DNA of 64,000 bases from NCEH01 sp040049195. Its GTDB lineage: Bacteria > Pseudomonadota > Alphaproteobacteria > Rhizobiales > Xanthobacteraceae. A program made the translations under genes and the position numbers. Where the stretch lies: the NCBI RefSeq assembly GCF_040049195.1, contig NZ_JBDZDL010000005.1. One strand, given 5' to 3'. Shown one piece after another: positions 22,407 through 31,495 of the stretch; position 1 is the first letter of the stretch, and every line of letters begins with the position of its first letter. The notes under the pieces were generated by a model. It saw only the letters and a program-made list of their open reading frames with translations, did not search any database and was not told the origin of the DNA.

Positions 22407-23818
22407 TTGCCCGCCCTCACATCCATGTCCCCGCCCAACAGCGCGACATGCACCGGGTCGGACACCTGCAAGCGCCACCGGCGCCCCTTGGCCCCGGTTC
22501 GGCCCAGCTGCCCCGGCATGCGCACGCGCCGCCGCCCGTCGCCTTCCCTGCCCAGCGGGACAACCACCGGGGTTTTCCAGATCACGCCGCCGTCATCCGA
22601 CCATGAGGCGCGCAAGGTCGGATCGGTTTCAATCGGATCGGCTCCAGCATCGCGCCCGACGCCGACGACAAAATCGAATTCCGTCCGCCCCACCCGATAG
22701 GATTTCGGGAAACTGCCCATCTGGATGCTCTCGACAAGCCATTCCAGCGGTTCGCCGGCCTCATCATCGGCCGCGCTGGAAATCTCCAGGATGCGTCCGG
22801 ACGTGGTGTCGGCCCCCAACCATTTCTGCCCGGCATAGACCGTGCTTCCGATCCTCCACCGCCCCAGGCCGTGGCTTTCCCGCTCGTGCCAGCGCCGCAG
22901 TTCGAGGTTATATTCCCACGTCCAATCCGGCGCGGTCAGAGCCCAAAACGGCGTGCCGTCGCAGGTATAGGCCACCGCGCGCAGCGTGGACTTGTCTGCG
23001 ACGCTCGAAATCGCCCGATCCACATCCGCCGTGCTGATCTTGACCATCTGGTAGCCGTTCAGGGAGCTGACGGCGCCGTCATCGGTCACCATGATAAGCG
23101 CGGTCGCAAATCCCTCCTGCACACCCGCCACCGCGCGCGGCGCCAGCAGGCCCTGGTCAATCACGGCCGCGCGCGAAAACGGGAACCCTGGCGAAGGCTC
23201 GGCCGTATTGTTCCACACCTCGATCGAGGTCGGCTTGCAGGCGAAGAGCTGCCCGTTATAAGGGATGACGCGGGTCAAGCCGCCCTGCCGCGCTTCGGCT
23301 CGGGCCACGGTCAGGGCGTTGATATCGGTATCGTTCAGCCCGGTCGCGAACATGCGCCCGTCGGCGATCGAGAAGAAGAAATAACCGTCGATCATGCACA
23401 CGGAATTGGGCTGCGGCAGAGAGCTTTCCGCCAATTCCGAAACCGATGACGACGTGATCACATAGGCCCCGTCTTCCGAGACCGCCACGATATCGGGGAT
23501 CGGCGTCCGGTTGTTCAGCGCCATGTAGACCGGACCGGACCCAGGCAGCACGCCCACATAGGACGCTACGCCGCCCTGGTCGATCCGCATGACGGCGTTC
23601 TTATAGGCCGCGAACACATAGTTCCCGGCGCGCAGCAAACCGCGCGGCACGGACTGGCCGGTGTCGCAAAACGAAATGAGCCCCGGCACGCGGCGGATGA
23701 TGTTGACGCTTCCCGACCCCTCCGGCGTCGTCCCGGCATACGCGTTCAGAAGCCGGCCGGCGCTTTCCTGCGGCGTCGGGCCGGGCGCGCTCTGGACAGG
23801 GAAGCCAATCGCCGGCAT
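22403..23818 (-). CDS. Packaged DNA stabilisation protein, P22 gp10-like
   Basis: A 471-aa protein beginning MPAIGFPVQSAPGPTPQESA. The block RLLNAYAGTTPEGSGSVNII and the following regularly spaced strands (FAAYKNAVMRIDQGG, DGYFFFSIADGRMFATGLND, GQLFACKPTSIEVWNN) indicate a beta-propeller-like tail-hub protein such as P22 gp10. Those proteins plug the head-tail channel after packaging and connect to the tail needle. It overlaps both neighbours in the late operon. Confidence is good for family, moderate for exact role. Confidence 0.8.
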   Translation of the reverse strand: MPAIGFPVQSAPGPTPQESAGRLLNAYAGTTPEGSGSVNIIRRVPGLISFCDTGQSVPRGLLRAGNYVFAAYKNAVMRIDQGGVASYVGVLPGSGPVYMALNNRTPIPDIVAVSEDGAYVITSSSVSELAESSLPQPNSVCMIDGYFFFSIADGRMFATGLNDTDINALTVARAEARQGGLTRVIPYNGQLFACKPTSIEVWNNTAEPSPGFPFSRAAVIDQGLLAPRAVAGVQEGFATALIMVTDDGAVSSLNGYQMVKISTADVDRAISSVADKSTLRAVAYTCDGTPFWALTAPDWTWEYNLELRRWHERESHGLGRWRIGSTVYAGQKWLGADTTSGRILEISSAADDEAGEPLEWLVESIQMGSFPKSYRVGRTEFDFVVGVGRDAGADPIETDPTLRASWSDDGGVIWKTPVVVPLGREGDGRRRVRMPGQLGRTGAKGRRWRLQVSDPVHVALLGGDMDVRAGK

Positions 23819-24849
23819 CAGCGCCCACCATATCCAAGCAGGTCGCGGATGCGCTGGCCCATGCTGCCGCCAGCCTCATACGCATCATTGGCGCGGGCCG
23901 CGCGTTGGATGTCATCCGGGACCGGGCTCAACCACTGCGCAGCCGCCGGCACGTCCTCGCTCTCCCACGGGGCGATGCCGCGGCGGGAGTTGTGGCCAAA
24001 ATTCGCCCGCGCCTGGACATTGCGCGCCTCCACCTCTCCAGAGGCGCCCCGGTACACGTCCATGCGGTTTTTCTTGGTGTCGTCGATCCCGAGCGCAGCC
24101 ATCCGGTCTCCGGTGGGGTCGCGCCCGAACCCGTCCATGCGGGCCGACGTGCCGCCGGGCCAATTCTCCTGCACCTGTATGGCGTGCTGAATTTCATGCA
24201 GGAGCGCTTCCCGCGACCCTGGCTGCGTCGCATCCAACCCGATGGTGCCGGCCAACTCGCTTTCAGCTCGGGCGTACTGCGCGTTCGGGCCATACTCGGG
24301 ATCGTGAGCGACCCTGACGTCCCGCAGGAATGGGTAGGCGTCATATAGATCCGGGTGACTGAGCACCTCCGGCAACGGCAGATCGCCATAGGGCATCATC
24401 GGGCTGCCCGTCTCAGGAAACGGCTTGCCGGTCATGGCCGCCGCCTGGTCGGGGATTTCAAACCGCCACGCGCTGTATGGCCTTTGGAACCATCCGGTGT
24501 CTGCCCAGGTATTGCCGCGCGGCGCCCCAGCGGCAGACATCTCCGTCGCGCGCCCCAGGGCGGCGCGATCGGCCGTCAGCGCCCGAGCCCCGCCAAACGT
24601 TCCGAGCGCCATTTCCCCGGCCGGGGCAGCGCCGCGTGCGGCGGCGGCCGGCATCGGACCTCCAACCAGCGCTCCAGCCAGATCCGTGCTGCGCCGGATT
24701 GCTTCATCGCTGGCAGGATCCGTCCGGCCGGCATAGACATCGCCCGGCAACGTCAAAGCGTCGTAGAAGCTGCGCACGGCCTTTGCCGGCCACGACTGCG
24801 TTGCGACATAATCCAGCATCCGGCCGAACCGGTCTTGATTGTCCGCCAT
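23818..24849 (-). CDS. HEIQH-motif protein (LPD-like, metallopeptidase-type signature)
   Basis: A 343-aa protein. A putative zinc motif LLHEIQHAIQ (HExxH) is near residue 217, within a region SREALLHEIQHAIQVQEN that I associate with large-polyvalent-protein-associated domains. Helical flanks and an N-terminal Ala/Gly segment (AAAARGAAPAGEMALGTFGG) are visible. It is wedged between the gp10-like and head-tail adaptor genes, an unusual place for a peptidase-like protein. It could be ejected with DNA or act in assembly; no third zinc ligand can be assigned. Confidence 0.6.
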   Translation of the reverse strand: MADNQDRFGRMLDYVATQSWPAKAVRSFYDALTLPGDVYAGRTDPASDEAIRRSTDLAGALVGGPMPAAAARGAAPAGEMALGTFGGARALTADRAALGRATEMSAAGAPRGNTWADTGWFQRPYSAWRFEIPDQAAAMTGKPFPETGSPMMPYGDLPLPEVLSHPDLYDAYPFLRDVRVAHDPEYGPNAQYARAESELAGTIGLDATQPGSREALLHEIQHAIQVQENWPGGTSARMDGFGRDPTGDRMAALGIDDTKKNRMDVYRGASGEVEARNVQARANFGHNSRRGIAPWESEDVPAAAQWLSPVPDDIQRAARANDAYEAGGSMGQRIRDLLGYGGR

Positions 24850-26306
24850 CAGAAATACTCGGCCGTCATGACCTGCCCCGTCGGGCGGGAACGGAACATC
24901 ACCTGCAGCGAGCGCTTGGCCACCTCCGCCTGCGCCTGGATCCTGTCTGCCAGCGCCAGATCGACACGGAACACCATGACGAGGCTCGCCGCGATCACGC
25001 GCGAAAGGGGCGTGAACACCTCCATTTCGAACTCGCTCGCGTCGTCGATATAGGCAATTTCCTCCGCCTGAAGCAGGGCGAGCGTCGGCTCAATCTCGCG
25101 GTCCACCGCGCGATAATCCTGGTCCCACACCCGATCATCTTCCGTGCGCGCGCGGGAGATTGTCTTGAGTTGCAGGCTTGCCGCAGCGGCGTTGGAGATG
25201 AGCGACTTCGCGAGGTCGCCTCCGATGGAAAAGGTCTCGATCAGATCAGCAGCCACCACAGCCCCCACCGCGACGAAAGCCGCCGGCGGGATTTGATCAG
25301 CGTTCGGAATGAAGAACACATCCTGCGCATAGAGGCGCGCAATCACGGGAGGGATCGCCCGGTCAACGGCGCCATAATCCGCGTCAGAAGCCCTCTGCGC
25401 CAGAGGCTTGGCTTTCGAAACCGCCTTGAGCCGCGCTTCCGCGTTGGCCGCGAGGGTTTGAAGATAAGCCGCGCTGTCAGCGGTCAGTCCGAACGATGCC
25501 GTCAGGCTGGCCGCGAGAACCGCGCCGAGCGAAAGAAACGTCTCCGGCGGGATCGAATTGGGGTTGGAGATCAGCACGATGTTTTGCGCATAGAGACGCG
25601 TCAGCAGTGCATCGATCTGCCGGTCTACGGTCTGATAATCCGCATCGTTCACCCGCCCGCTTGTTGGGCGGCCCCTGGACACAGCCTTGAGGCGCGCCAT
25701 CGCATCGGCCGCATTGGCTGCGAGACGCTGGGCCTCCTCGTCCCCCACCGCGAACGCGTGCATCATATCGGCGGCGAGGATTTCCCCGAGCGCGATGAAC
25801 ATTTCCGCCGGGATCGCGTCGGGGTCGGCAATGAGCACGACACCCTCGGAATACAGCCGGTATGTCAGGGGCTCCACGCGGGCGTCAACCGCCGCATAAT
25901 CCTCACTGCTCGCATCGGCGCCGACGGAAGAGACCCCCAGCGTCTCCAGGGCGAACAGCACCAGTTCATTCCGGGTGCGTGGTGCAGCCGGGAGCGCGCT
26001 TGCCGTGCGCAACGACTCGACCTGCCCAACCTCGCCCCCAATGAGCATGTCGAGGGCCAGCATCACCAGCTGCTGACGCGTTTTCGCTGCGCCGGGGAAC
26101 GGATTGCTGGTGCGGCGGGACTGCACCGACCCAACGTCGCCGCCCGACAGCATATCGAGCACCACGCCGACCAGTTCCTGACGGCTCAGTGGCGTCGAGT
26201 TGAGCGGGTCAACAGCGTGCCGAGACTTGACGCTGCCGACGCTGCCGCCCTGAAGGATGGCGAGCGTCGAGAACACCAGATCTTTCCGCGTGCGCGTCCC
26301 GGCCAT
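24849..26306 (-). CDS. Head-tail adaptor-like protein with four-fold internal repeats
   Basis: A 485-aa protein. The N-terminal 130 residues are four ~36-aa repeats starting at residues 6, 42, 77 and 111 (TRKDLVFSTLAILQGG, SRQELVGVVLDMLSGG, TRQQLVMLALDMLIGG, TRNELVLFALETLGV). From 136 there are four ~87-aa repeats starting at 136, 223, 310 and 397 (DYAAVDARVEPL, DYQTVDRQIDAL, DYGAVDRAIPPV, DYRAVDREIEPT, each followed by an I-D/N-P-x-x-IP segment and hydrophobic helix; the fourth is degenerate). One N-unit plus one C-unit is the usual size of gp4-like head completion adaptors. Located between capsid and gp10-like genes, as expected. Confidence 0.7.
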   Translation of the reverse strand: MAGTRTRKDLVFSTLAILQGGSVGSVKSRHAVDPLNSTPLSRQELVGVVLDMLSGGDVGSVQSRRTSNPFPGAAKTRQQLVMLALDMLIGGEVGQVESLRTASALPAAPRTRNELVLFALETLGVSSVGADASSEDYAAVDARVEPLTYRLYSEGVVLIADPDAIPAEMFIALGEILAADMMHAFAVGDEEAQRLAANAADAMARLKAVSRGRPTSGRVNDADYQTVDRQIDALLTRLYAQNIVLISNPNSIPPETFLSLGAVLAASLTASFGLTADSAAYLQTLAANAEARLKAVSKAKPLAQRASDADYGAVDRAIPPVIARLYAQDVFFIPNADQIPPAAFVAVGAVVAADLIETFSIGGDLAKSLISNAAAASLQLKTISRARTEDDRVWDQDYRAVDREIEPTLALLQAEEIAYIDDASEFEMEVFTPLSRVIAASLVMVFRVDLALADRIQAQAEVAKRSLQVMFRSRPTGQVMTAEYF

Positions 26307-26309
26307 CGG

Positions 26310-26639
26310 TCAGGCTCCGGCCGGAGGCGCGAGGGCCTGGAGCGCCGCGACCAGTTCGTTTTTCGTGGTCGGGGCATCGGCTCCGATGATCCGGCGCGCC
26401 TCGGCCTGGAAGGTCTTCCAGTGGATATCATCCATCTGGGCGAGCAGCCCGGCGGCTTCCGCGAACGATGCGTCAGCAGCCGGGGGCGCTTCGCTCTCCG
26501 ACTCGAAGAACGGGTTACCTTGAGCCTTGCGCAAGATGCGCTCTTCGACCACGTCAACGGGCTTGTTGGCGGTGAATTCGATGCCGCACCATGTCACATG
26601 AGCTGGGTCGCCATAGCCCGGAATATAGGTGATCTTCAT
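26310..26639 (-). CDS. Phage head-module protein, function unknown
   Basis: A 109-aa protein. The N-terminus MKITYIPGYGDPAHVTWCGI is a short strand-rich domain that recurs next to capsid genes; the C-terminus (EARRIIGADAPTTKNELVAA) is a helical extension. It lies between the decoration-like and adaptor genes. No motif identifies its role. Confidence 0.6.
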   Translation of the reverse strand: MKITYIPGYGDPAHVTWCGIEFTANKPVDVVEERILRKAQGNPFFESESEAPPAADASFAEAAGLLAQMDDIHWKTFQAEARRIIGADAPTTKNELVAALQALAPPAGA

Positions 26640-26690
26640 CGTCTTCCCTCAAGGATGAGGGGCCGGATCGCGCCGGCCCCAGTGTGAGGA

Positions 26691-27083
26691 TCAGCCGTCG
26701 AGGTCGGCGACGTAGCAGATGACGATTTCGCCTGCGCCGGTGGTGGCCGCGGTCCCGCTGAGGGCGGGCGTCGCCGTCAGCGTCGTGTCGGCGGCGACCG
26801 CATAGCCGCCGATCGCTTCATCCAGCGGGACGAAAGCGGCGGTGCCCAGCGCGAGGTCGGTGCCGAACAGGTCGTCATCGGCCGTGGTGCCGATATCGAG
26901 CACGTTGGTGGAGCCGGCGTTGAAGACGGTCGTCACCATGACGCCGCTCATGGGCTTAATGATCAGCGCGCCGGCGGGAATGGTGCCGAGCACGAGAACC
27001 GAACCGTTGTCGGAAAAGGTGAACCCCTTGCGCAGGTAGGAAACGACCTGCTGCGTCGGGACGCGGGCGGGAGGATAAGCCAT
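26691..27083 (-). CDS. Capsid-associated (decoration-type) protein
   Basis: A 130-aa strand-rich protein from ATG 27083, behind TGGAGG. The sequence VVSYLRKGFTFSDNGSVLVL and TIPAGALIIKPMSGVMVTTV, ending EIVICYVADLDG, resembles small head proteins that follow capsid genes in tail-short phages. It starts about 50 bp after the capsid gene. A head-decoration role is inferred from size and position. Confidence 0.6.
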   Translation of the reverse strand: MAYPPARVPTQQVVSYLRKGFTFSDNGSVLVLGTIPAGALIIKPMSGVMVTTVFNAGSTNVLDIGTTADDDLFGTDLALGTAAFVPLDEAIGGYAVAADTTLTATPALSGTAATTGAGEIVICYVADLDG

Positions 27084-27134
27084 TTCGGCCTCCATGAATT
27101 TGAGGGGAGAGACGGGCGCGAGCGCCCGCCGTTA

Positions 27135-28280
27135 TCAGGCGTTCGGGATCGAGGCGAGATAGCCGGTGACCATGCCCCAGTCCTTCAGGGCGCTGCCGCC
27201 CTCGGGAACCTTGGCGAGCTTGCCGATGCCATAGGCCATCTCGACGCCGACGCCCTTGTTGAAGCCGTAATCGGTTTCGTCGAGCTGCGTCGGGCGGGGC
27301 ATCTGCCCCCAGGCGAAGCCGACGGCCGACTGGCCGCACAGGAAGATCGGCGCAACCGCGATGGAAGACGCGCCGGCGCTCGCCACCGTGGTGAGCCCGT
27401 CCATCTGCGGGATCTTGCGGATGATCACGCCGTCATAGAGCAGGTCACCGTCCTGGAAGATCGGATTGCTGTCCATGCCGCGACCTTCGCGGGCGCGCGC
27501 ATCGCGGTTCGCCGCATATATGGTCGGATCCGCCTTGAAGTCGCGGAACACGCGCGAGCCGACGAAGAGCACGTAATGCTCATAGCCGTCCTCGGTCATG
27601 TAGGGCGTGATGTGCGGGTTCGCGCTCTCGGCGATGTCCTTGAGAAGGCCGAGCGTGGATGCCTTGGCGCGGTCGTCGGTGGCGTCGATATTCGCCAGCG
27701 AGGAGGCGTGGTTGCCGCTCACATAGTTCCCAACGGCGTTGCCATACAGCACGCGATCGGAATTGGCGGTGTTCCAGGTGTTCTTCTGCGCGGCCGTCGC
27801 GGCCGAGTAGAGAATGCCGTTGACACGCTGCCCGGCATTCGAGCCGAGGCCGGCCGGGGGCGAGGCGCTGGGCAGCGCATGCATGGCGAGGATCAGTTCG
27901 TCACGCTGCTTACGCTTGCCCCAATTGGAAAGCAGAGGCGTCGCCTTGCCGAAGATGTCGGCGCTGGTCTTCTGCGTCTCCGCCTTATTGGTCTTGACGG
28001 CATTACGAGCCCAGTCGATCCACAGCCGCATGCCGTAGTTGTCGATGTTCTCTTCGTTGCCGACCAGCGTGCCGGTTCCGACGCCGTCGCCATCGAGCTG
28101 CGTCACCAGCGGGATGTTGACCTGCTCACCACCGGCCTTGAGGTCGTTGATGCGCTGGATGATCGAGGTCGGGCTGTCCCCCATATAGGGAGAGAACTGA
28201 TTGCCCTGGAAATATTCCAGGGTGATGTCCTGGCGAAATTTTACGAGCTTGTTGTTGCTCTGGATGGTCGTCAAGGCCAT
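27135..28280 (-). CDS. Major capsid protein, N4-gp56 family
   Basis: A 381-aa protein. Blocks LVKFRQDITLEYFQGNQFSP, INIPLV-like VNIPLVTQLDGDGVGTG and ENIDNYGMRLWIDWARNAVK match N4 gp56-type coat proteins, which share the HK97 fold. The C-terminal region YGFNKGVGVEMAYGIGKLAK is also typical. It follows the scaffold gene and would form the icosahedral shell. Confidence 0.88.
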   Translation of the reverse strand: MALTTIQSNNKLVKFRQDITLEYFQGNQFSPYMGDSPTSIIQRINDLKAGGEQVNIPLVTQLDGDGVGTGTLVGNEENIDNYGMRLWIDWARNAVKTNKAETQKTSADIFGKATPLLSNWGKRKQRDELILAMHALPSASPPAGLGSNAGQRVNGILYSAATAAQKNTWNTANSDRVLYGNAVGNYVSGNHASSLANIDATDDRAKASTLGLLKDIAESANPHITPYMTEDGYEHYVLFVGSRVFRDFKADPTIYAANRDARAREGRGMDSNPIFQDGDLLYDGVIIRKIPQMDGLTTVASAGASSIAVAPIFLCGQSAVGFAWGQMPRPTQLDETDYGFNKGVGVEMAYGIGKLAKVPEGGSALKDWGMVTGYLASIPNA

Positions 28281-28302
28281 GGTCTAGCCCTCAGAATGGC
28301 GA

Positions 28303-29166
28303 TCAGCGCCGTCGGCGCGGTCGCGAGCCAAGTGCGAACAGTTCGCCGTCGCTCAGGTCCCGCGCCTCGCTGCCCGCATTCGGGGCTGCTGCGGTTGCGC
28401 GGTTGAGGGACGGCATCTGCGTGGGGTTGGAGAGGGCGCGCGCGGCGCCGGCCTCGGCCCGCATTTCCTCAAGCAGCTGCCTGCGGAATTCGGGGTCCTT
28501 GGCGAGGCTCTCGCGTGCTTCCTTTGAGATCCGCTCGCGATAGGCAACGACATCGCCGCCGGTTTCGCGCAGGGCCTCACGGTTTCGGTGCCAGTCGAGA
28601 AGCGCCTTGCCGGGGTTCGGCGCCGACACGATCCTGTCGCGCAGCGCATAGTCCCGCTCGGTCTTGATGACCTGCTCAAGCTCCGAAAAAGCCTTCTGGA
28701 AGCCTTCCGGGTTCTTCTCGGCCGCAAGGTCAAAGGACATATCGAGCCGTTCACGCTGGATCCGCTGCGCGAAGCGCTGCTCCATCTGCGTAAGCTGCTG
28801 CTCGATTGATCCTCGGAAGCCTTCCGGGTCGGCGAACATGTCGGGCGGGGGCTGCACCGGCTGGCGCAGCGCCTGCATCTGCCGCTGGAATTCGGCGTTC
28901 TCCTGGCGAAGTCGCTCCACTTCGCGGGCAAACTCCTGCCGGCGCTCACGCTCGTTCAGAAGCTCGCTTAGTGGAACGCGGTGGTCCGGAGCGGGGGGAT
29001 CGGCCTGGGCCGGCTGTTGCCTTTCCGCAGGCTCCGGGGCTTCCGGCTCGGATGCGGGGGGCTCCGGCGGTTCGGCTTGCGCCTCCTCCACCCTCCCAGC
29101 GATGCCGAGCGCAAACAGCTCGGCGTCAGAGATATCGGACATGTCGTCTTGTTCGGTCCCGGCCAT
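28303..29166 (-). CDS. Scaffolding protein
   Basis: A 287-aa protein that is acidic/Pro-rich at the N-terminus and then a long charged coiled coil (ERERRQEFAREVERLRQENA, EFQRQMQALRQP). It sits directly upstream of the capsid gene, the standard scaffold position. Nearly the same nonamer occurs at both ends: SDAELFALG near residue 13 and SDGELFALG near 273. The C-terminus is basic (GSRPRRRR), as in many scaffolds that contact the coat protein. Confidence 0.78.
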   Translation of the reverse strand: MAGTEQDDMSDISDAELFALGIAGRVEEAQAEPPEPPASEPEAPEPAERQQPAQADPPAPDHRVPLSELLNERERRQEFAREVERLRQENAEFQRQMQALRQPVQPPPDMFADPEGFRGSIEQQLTQMEQRFAQRIQRERLDMSFDLAAEKNPEGFQKAFSELEQVIKTERDYALRDRIVSAPNPGKALLDWHRNREALRETGGDVVAYRERISKEARESLAKDPEFRRQLLEEMRAEAGAARALSNPTQMPSLNRATAAAPNAGSEARDLSDGELFALGSRPRRRR

Positions 29167-29275
29167 GAAAGCCTCCGTTCGCGGTATCGTCGCTGATCAC
29201 GAATTCGCCCTGCGCGCCGGGCGGTGCGGATCGGGGTTTGAGAGCTTCCCGTTGCTCGCGCCGTGTCGTGGTCGC

Positions 29276-29677
29276 CTACGAATGGAGCTTGAATTCCTGC
29301 GCTTGAGAGCGCTTTTCAGCCAAGAATTCTGCGGCTTTCGCCGTGGTATCGAAGGTGTGGAGTGCGGCAACTGCGGCCGCAGACCCGTATTCATGCACAA
29401 GCGCGCGGGCCTCGGGGGAAAGCGAGTCGATCAAGCGCATATCGGACCTTGCGGCACTCTTTTTCCATTCCTTCGAGACCCGAAAAGCAGCGACATCAAC
29501 GAAGTCATGCAATGGCTTTTCCGACGTCCTGAAGGCGAATAAATTGAAGGTTCCATCAGGGAGCGAAATGCGGATAGCTGTCCCGTTATCCATGCCAACC
29601 ACAGAAAGCATGTGCGGCGGAACACCATTCAGTGCGCACTTGGCCGCTACTTGGCAGAGGAAGTCTGCATCGGTCAT
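29276..29677 (-). CDS. Phage protein, function unknown
   Basis: A 133-aa protein (MTDADFLCQVAAKCALNGVP; VSKEWKKSAARSDMRLIDSL). It lies between the portal and scaffold genes, 3 bp after the portal stop. No membrane segment or recognised motif. About 110 bp downstream (29167-29275) are non-coding. Confidence 0.55.
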   Translation of the reverse strand: MTDADFLCQVAAKCALNGVPPHMLSVVGMDNGTAIRISLPDGTFNLFAFRTSEKPLHDFVDVAAFRVSKEWKKSAARSDMRLIDSLSPEARALVHEYGSAAAVAALHTFDTTAKAAEFLAEKRSQAQEFKLHS

Positions 29678-29680
29678 TCA

Positions 29681-31495
29681 TCAAAACCCAATAGGCTGTT
29701 GCTGCATGGGCAGCCGCGGCGGCGGCATGCCGAATTGATCGCCGCCATATTCCTGCGGCAGCGGCGGCGCCGGGGCGAGAACCGTAGCGAAGTCCTTCGT
29801 TGCGCCCGCGACGCTCTTGAGCGCATCGGCGCGGGTCTTGCCGATCTTCGCTTTCGCGTCCTCGATCTCCAGGGCCTGCTTGATGCCGGCGGCCGGGTCC
29901 TGCGGCGGTTGGCGCAGCTTCTCTTGGATCGCGAGCGCCTTCTTCTTCACACGGCCCGGAAGATCAGACATTTCGATGATCATTTCCGGCGCCACGGGCA
30001 CACCGTTTTGCGCCAACGCCGCGAGCACTTGCTCCGTCGCTTGCGCGGACACGATCACGTCCGGCCCTTCCTCAATCACGATGTCCACATCCAGCGAGCC
30101 CAGGTCATTGACGATCATGGGCTCGCCCCATTCGTTCACCTGCAAGGCATTCAGCTGAATAAAGCGGAATAGGTCCTCGTCATCGGTCACGCGCAGCCAG
30201 CGTTCGGAGGTCCAATATTGCTGGATCGCATTCCAGACCATGCGGTAGACCCGCAGCTTCCAGCCCCGGTAATTGTTCAGGAATGGACCAAGCTCGGCCA
30301 TGCCGGCCTGCTGTTGCAGATCGATCGCGCGGCCGCTCATGTTCTGCACGCCCGTGCCGATCAGCGACGGGTTGAAACCCTGGTTTTCGATTTCGTTCTT
30401 TGCGTCTTCAAGGAAGCGCAGCTGGCCGGCCAGATCCGCCTGGCGCGCAGCGTCGTCCGCGTTCAACTCCCGGCCAGGGTTCTTCTCAATCCAGCCGTCT
30501 GGGCGCGCCATTTCAGCCCGCGCCTTCTCGACGTTGTCAACGGCGCCCTTGTCCGCGATCACCCGGCGCACATTGAGCGTATGCAACGCCTTGGAGCGCC
30601 GCGCATTGATCTCGTCCTGCGGGCTCTTCAGGTTGCGGATGAAACCATAGCGATCCCCGTCATGATCCACGTTGGCCGAGAAGCCGATGAAACGGGAAAC
30701 GGTCTTACCTTTCTCGTCCCTGAACGGAGAGACACCGCACATCAGTTCGATGTCGCCGGAGTAGAAGCACCACCGCCATTCGCCGCGCCACAGGTACCAG
30801 TGTTCGACCACACGGACCTGCCGTTCGGTCGTGTTCACCCAGCGCTGTTCACGGTCCCGGCTCTGGGCGCTGTCCGCCCAGCCGCCCGACATGAGCGAGT
30901 CCACCTTGTCGGCGGCCTCGGGGAACATCCTCTTCACATCGTCTTCGTCGAGCCACTTGACCACGCCATGATAAGCGGCGTCGCTGAAGTCCTGGCGATA
31001 GGACCGCGGGTCGTAGAACCAGCTGTCCGCGTCCACCGTGGCAAGGCCGATTTCCGGGTCGCCGTGGTCCCCTTGCTCCAGGTACACTTCCACGACGCCG
31101 ATGCCGTTGATAGCAGCCGTCAGCGCGGTGGCGGTGTCAATCGTCGGCCAGTCCACCCGGTCCATGGCATAGCGCAGGACCTCGGTGGCGGTCTCTGCGC
31201 CATCCTCATGCTCCGGTGTGCGGGGGTAGGCTTTAGGGTCCTGCCTGGAGCGCGAGAGCACGCCGATGGTGCCGTTGATCTTGCGCGCGATGCGGTTGTT
31301 CGTCACCGCGGGCTGCCGGCGCTTGGCGAGGACGCGACGTTCTTCCGCCGTCAGCTGGTCGCCGTGGTAATAATGCCGCGCGGTGCGCTGCTCTTCGATC
31401 TCCGCGGACTTGGTCGAAGCGAAGTCCTCATAGCGCTGGCGCAACTTCGCGACCGGGAGGCCGTCAACCTCCTCTGTCTTCGTTGCTGCGGCCAT
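29681..31495 (-). CDS. Portal protein, P22-like
   Basis: A 604-aa protein. Residues 40-75 (TARHYYHGDQLTAEERRVLA, KRRQPAVTNNRIARKINGTI) and later NVDHDGDRYGFIRNLKSPQD, SRFIGFSA and EIENQGFNPSLIGTGVQNMS are typical of P22-type portals. The C-terminus has a helical barrel-like region. Portals form the 12-subunit ring through which DNA is packaged; gene order behind the large terminase fits. Stop of the terminase overlaps the start by 1 nt. Confidence 0.88.
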   Translation of the reverse strand: MAAATKTEEVDGLPVAKLRQRYEDFASTKSAEIEEQRTARHYYHGDQLTAEERRVLAKRRQPAVTNNRIARKINGTIGVLSRSRQDPKAYPRTPEHEDGAETATEVLRYAMDRVDWPTIDTATALTAAINGIGVVEVYLEQGDHGDPEIGLATVDADSWFYDPRSYRQDFSDAAYHGVVKWLDEDDVKRMFPEAADKVDSLMSGGWADSAQSRDREQRWVNTTERQVRVVEHWYLWRGEWRWCFYSGDIELMCGVSPFRDEKGKTVSRFIGFSANVDHDGDRYGFIRNLKSPQDEINARRSKALHTLNVRRVIADKGAVDNVEKARAEMARPDGWIEKNPGRELNADDAARQADLAGQLRFLEDAKNEIENQGFNPSLIGTGVQNMSGRAIDLQQQAGMAELGPFLNNYRGWKLRVYRMVWNAIQQYWTSERWLRVTDDEDLFRFIQLNALQVNEWGEPMIVNDLGSLDVDIVIEEGPDVIVSAQATEQVLAALAQNGVPVAPEMIIEMSDLPGRVKKKALAIQEKLRQPPQDPAAGIKQALEIEDAKAKIGKTRADALKSVAGATKDFATVLAPAPPLPQEYGGDQFGMPPPRLPMQQQPIGF

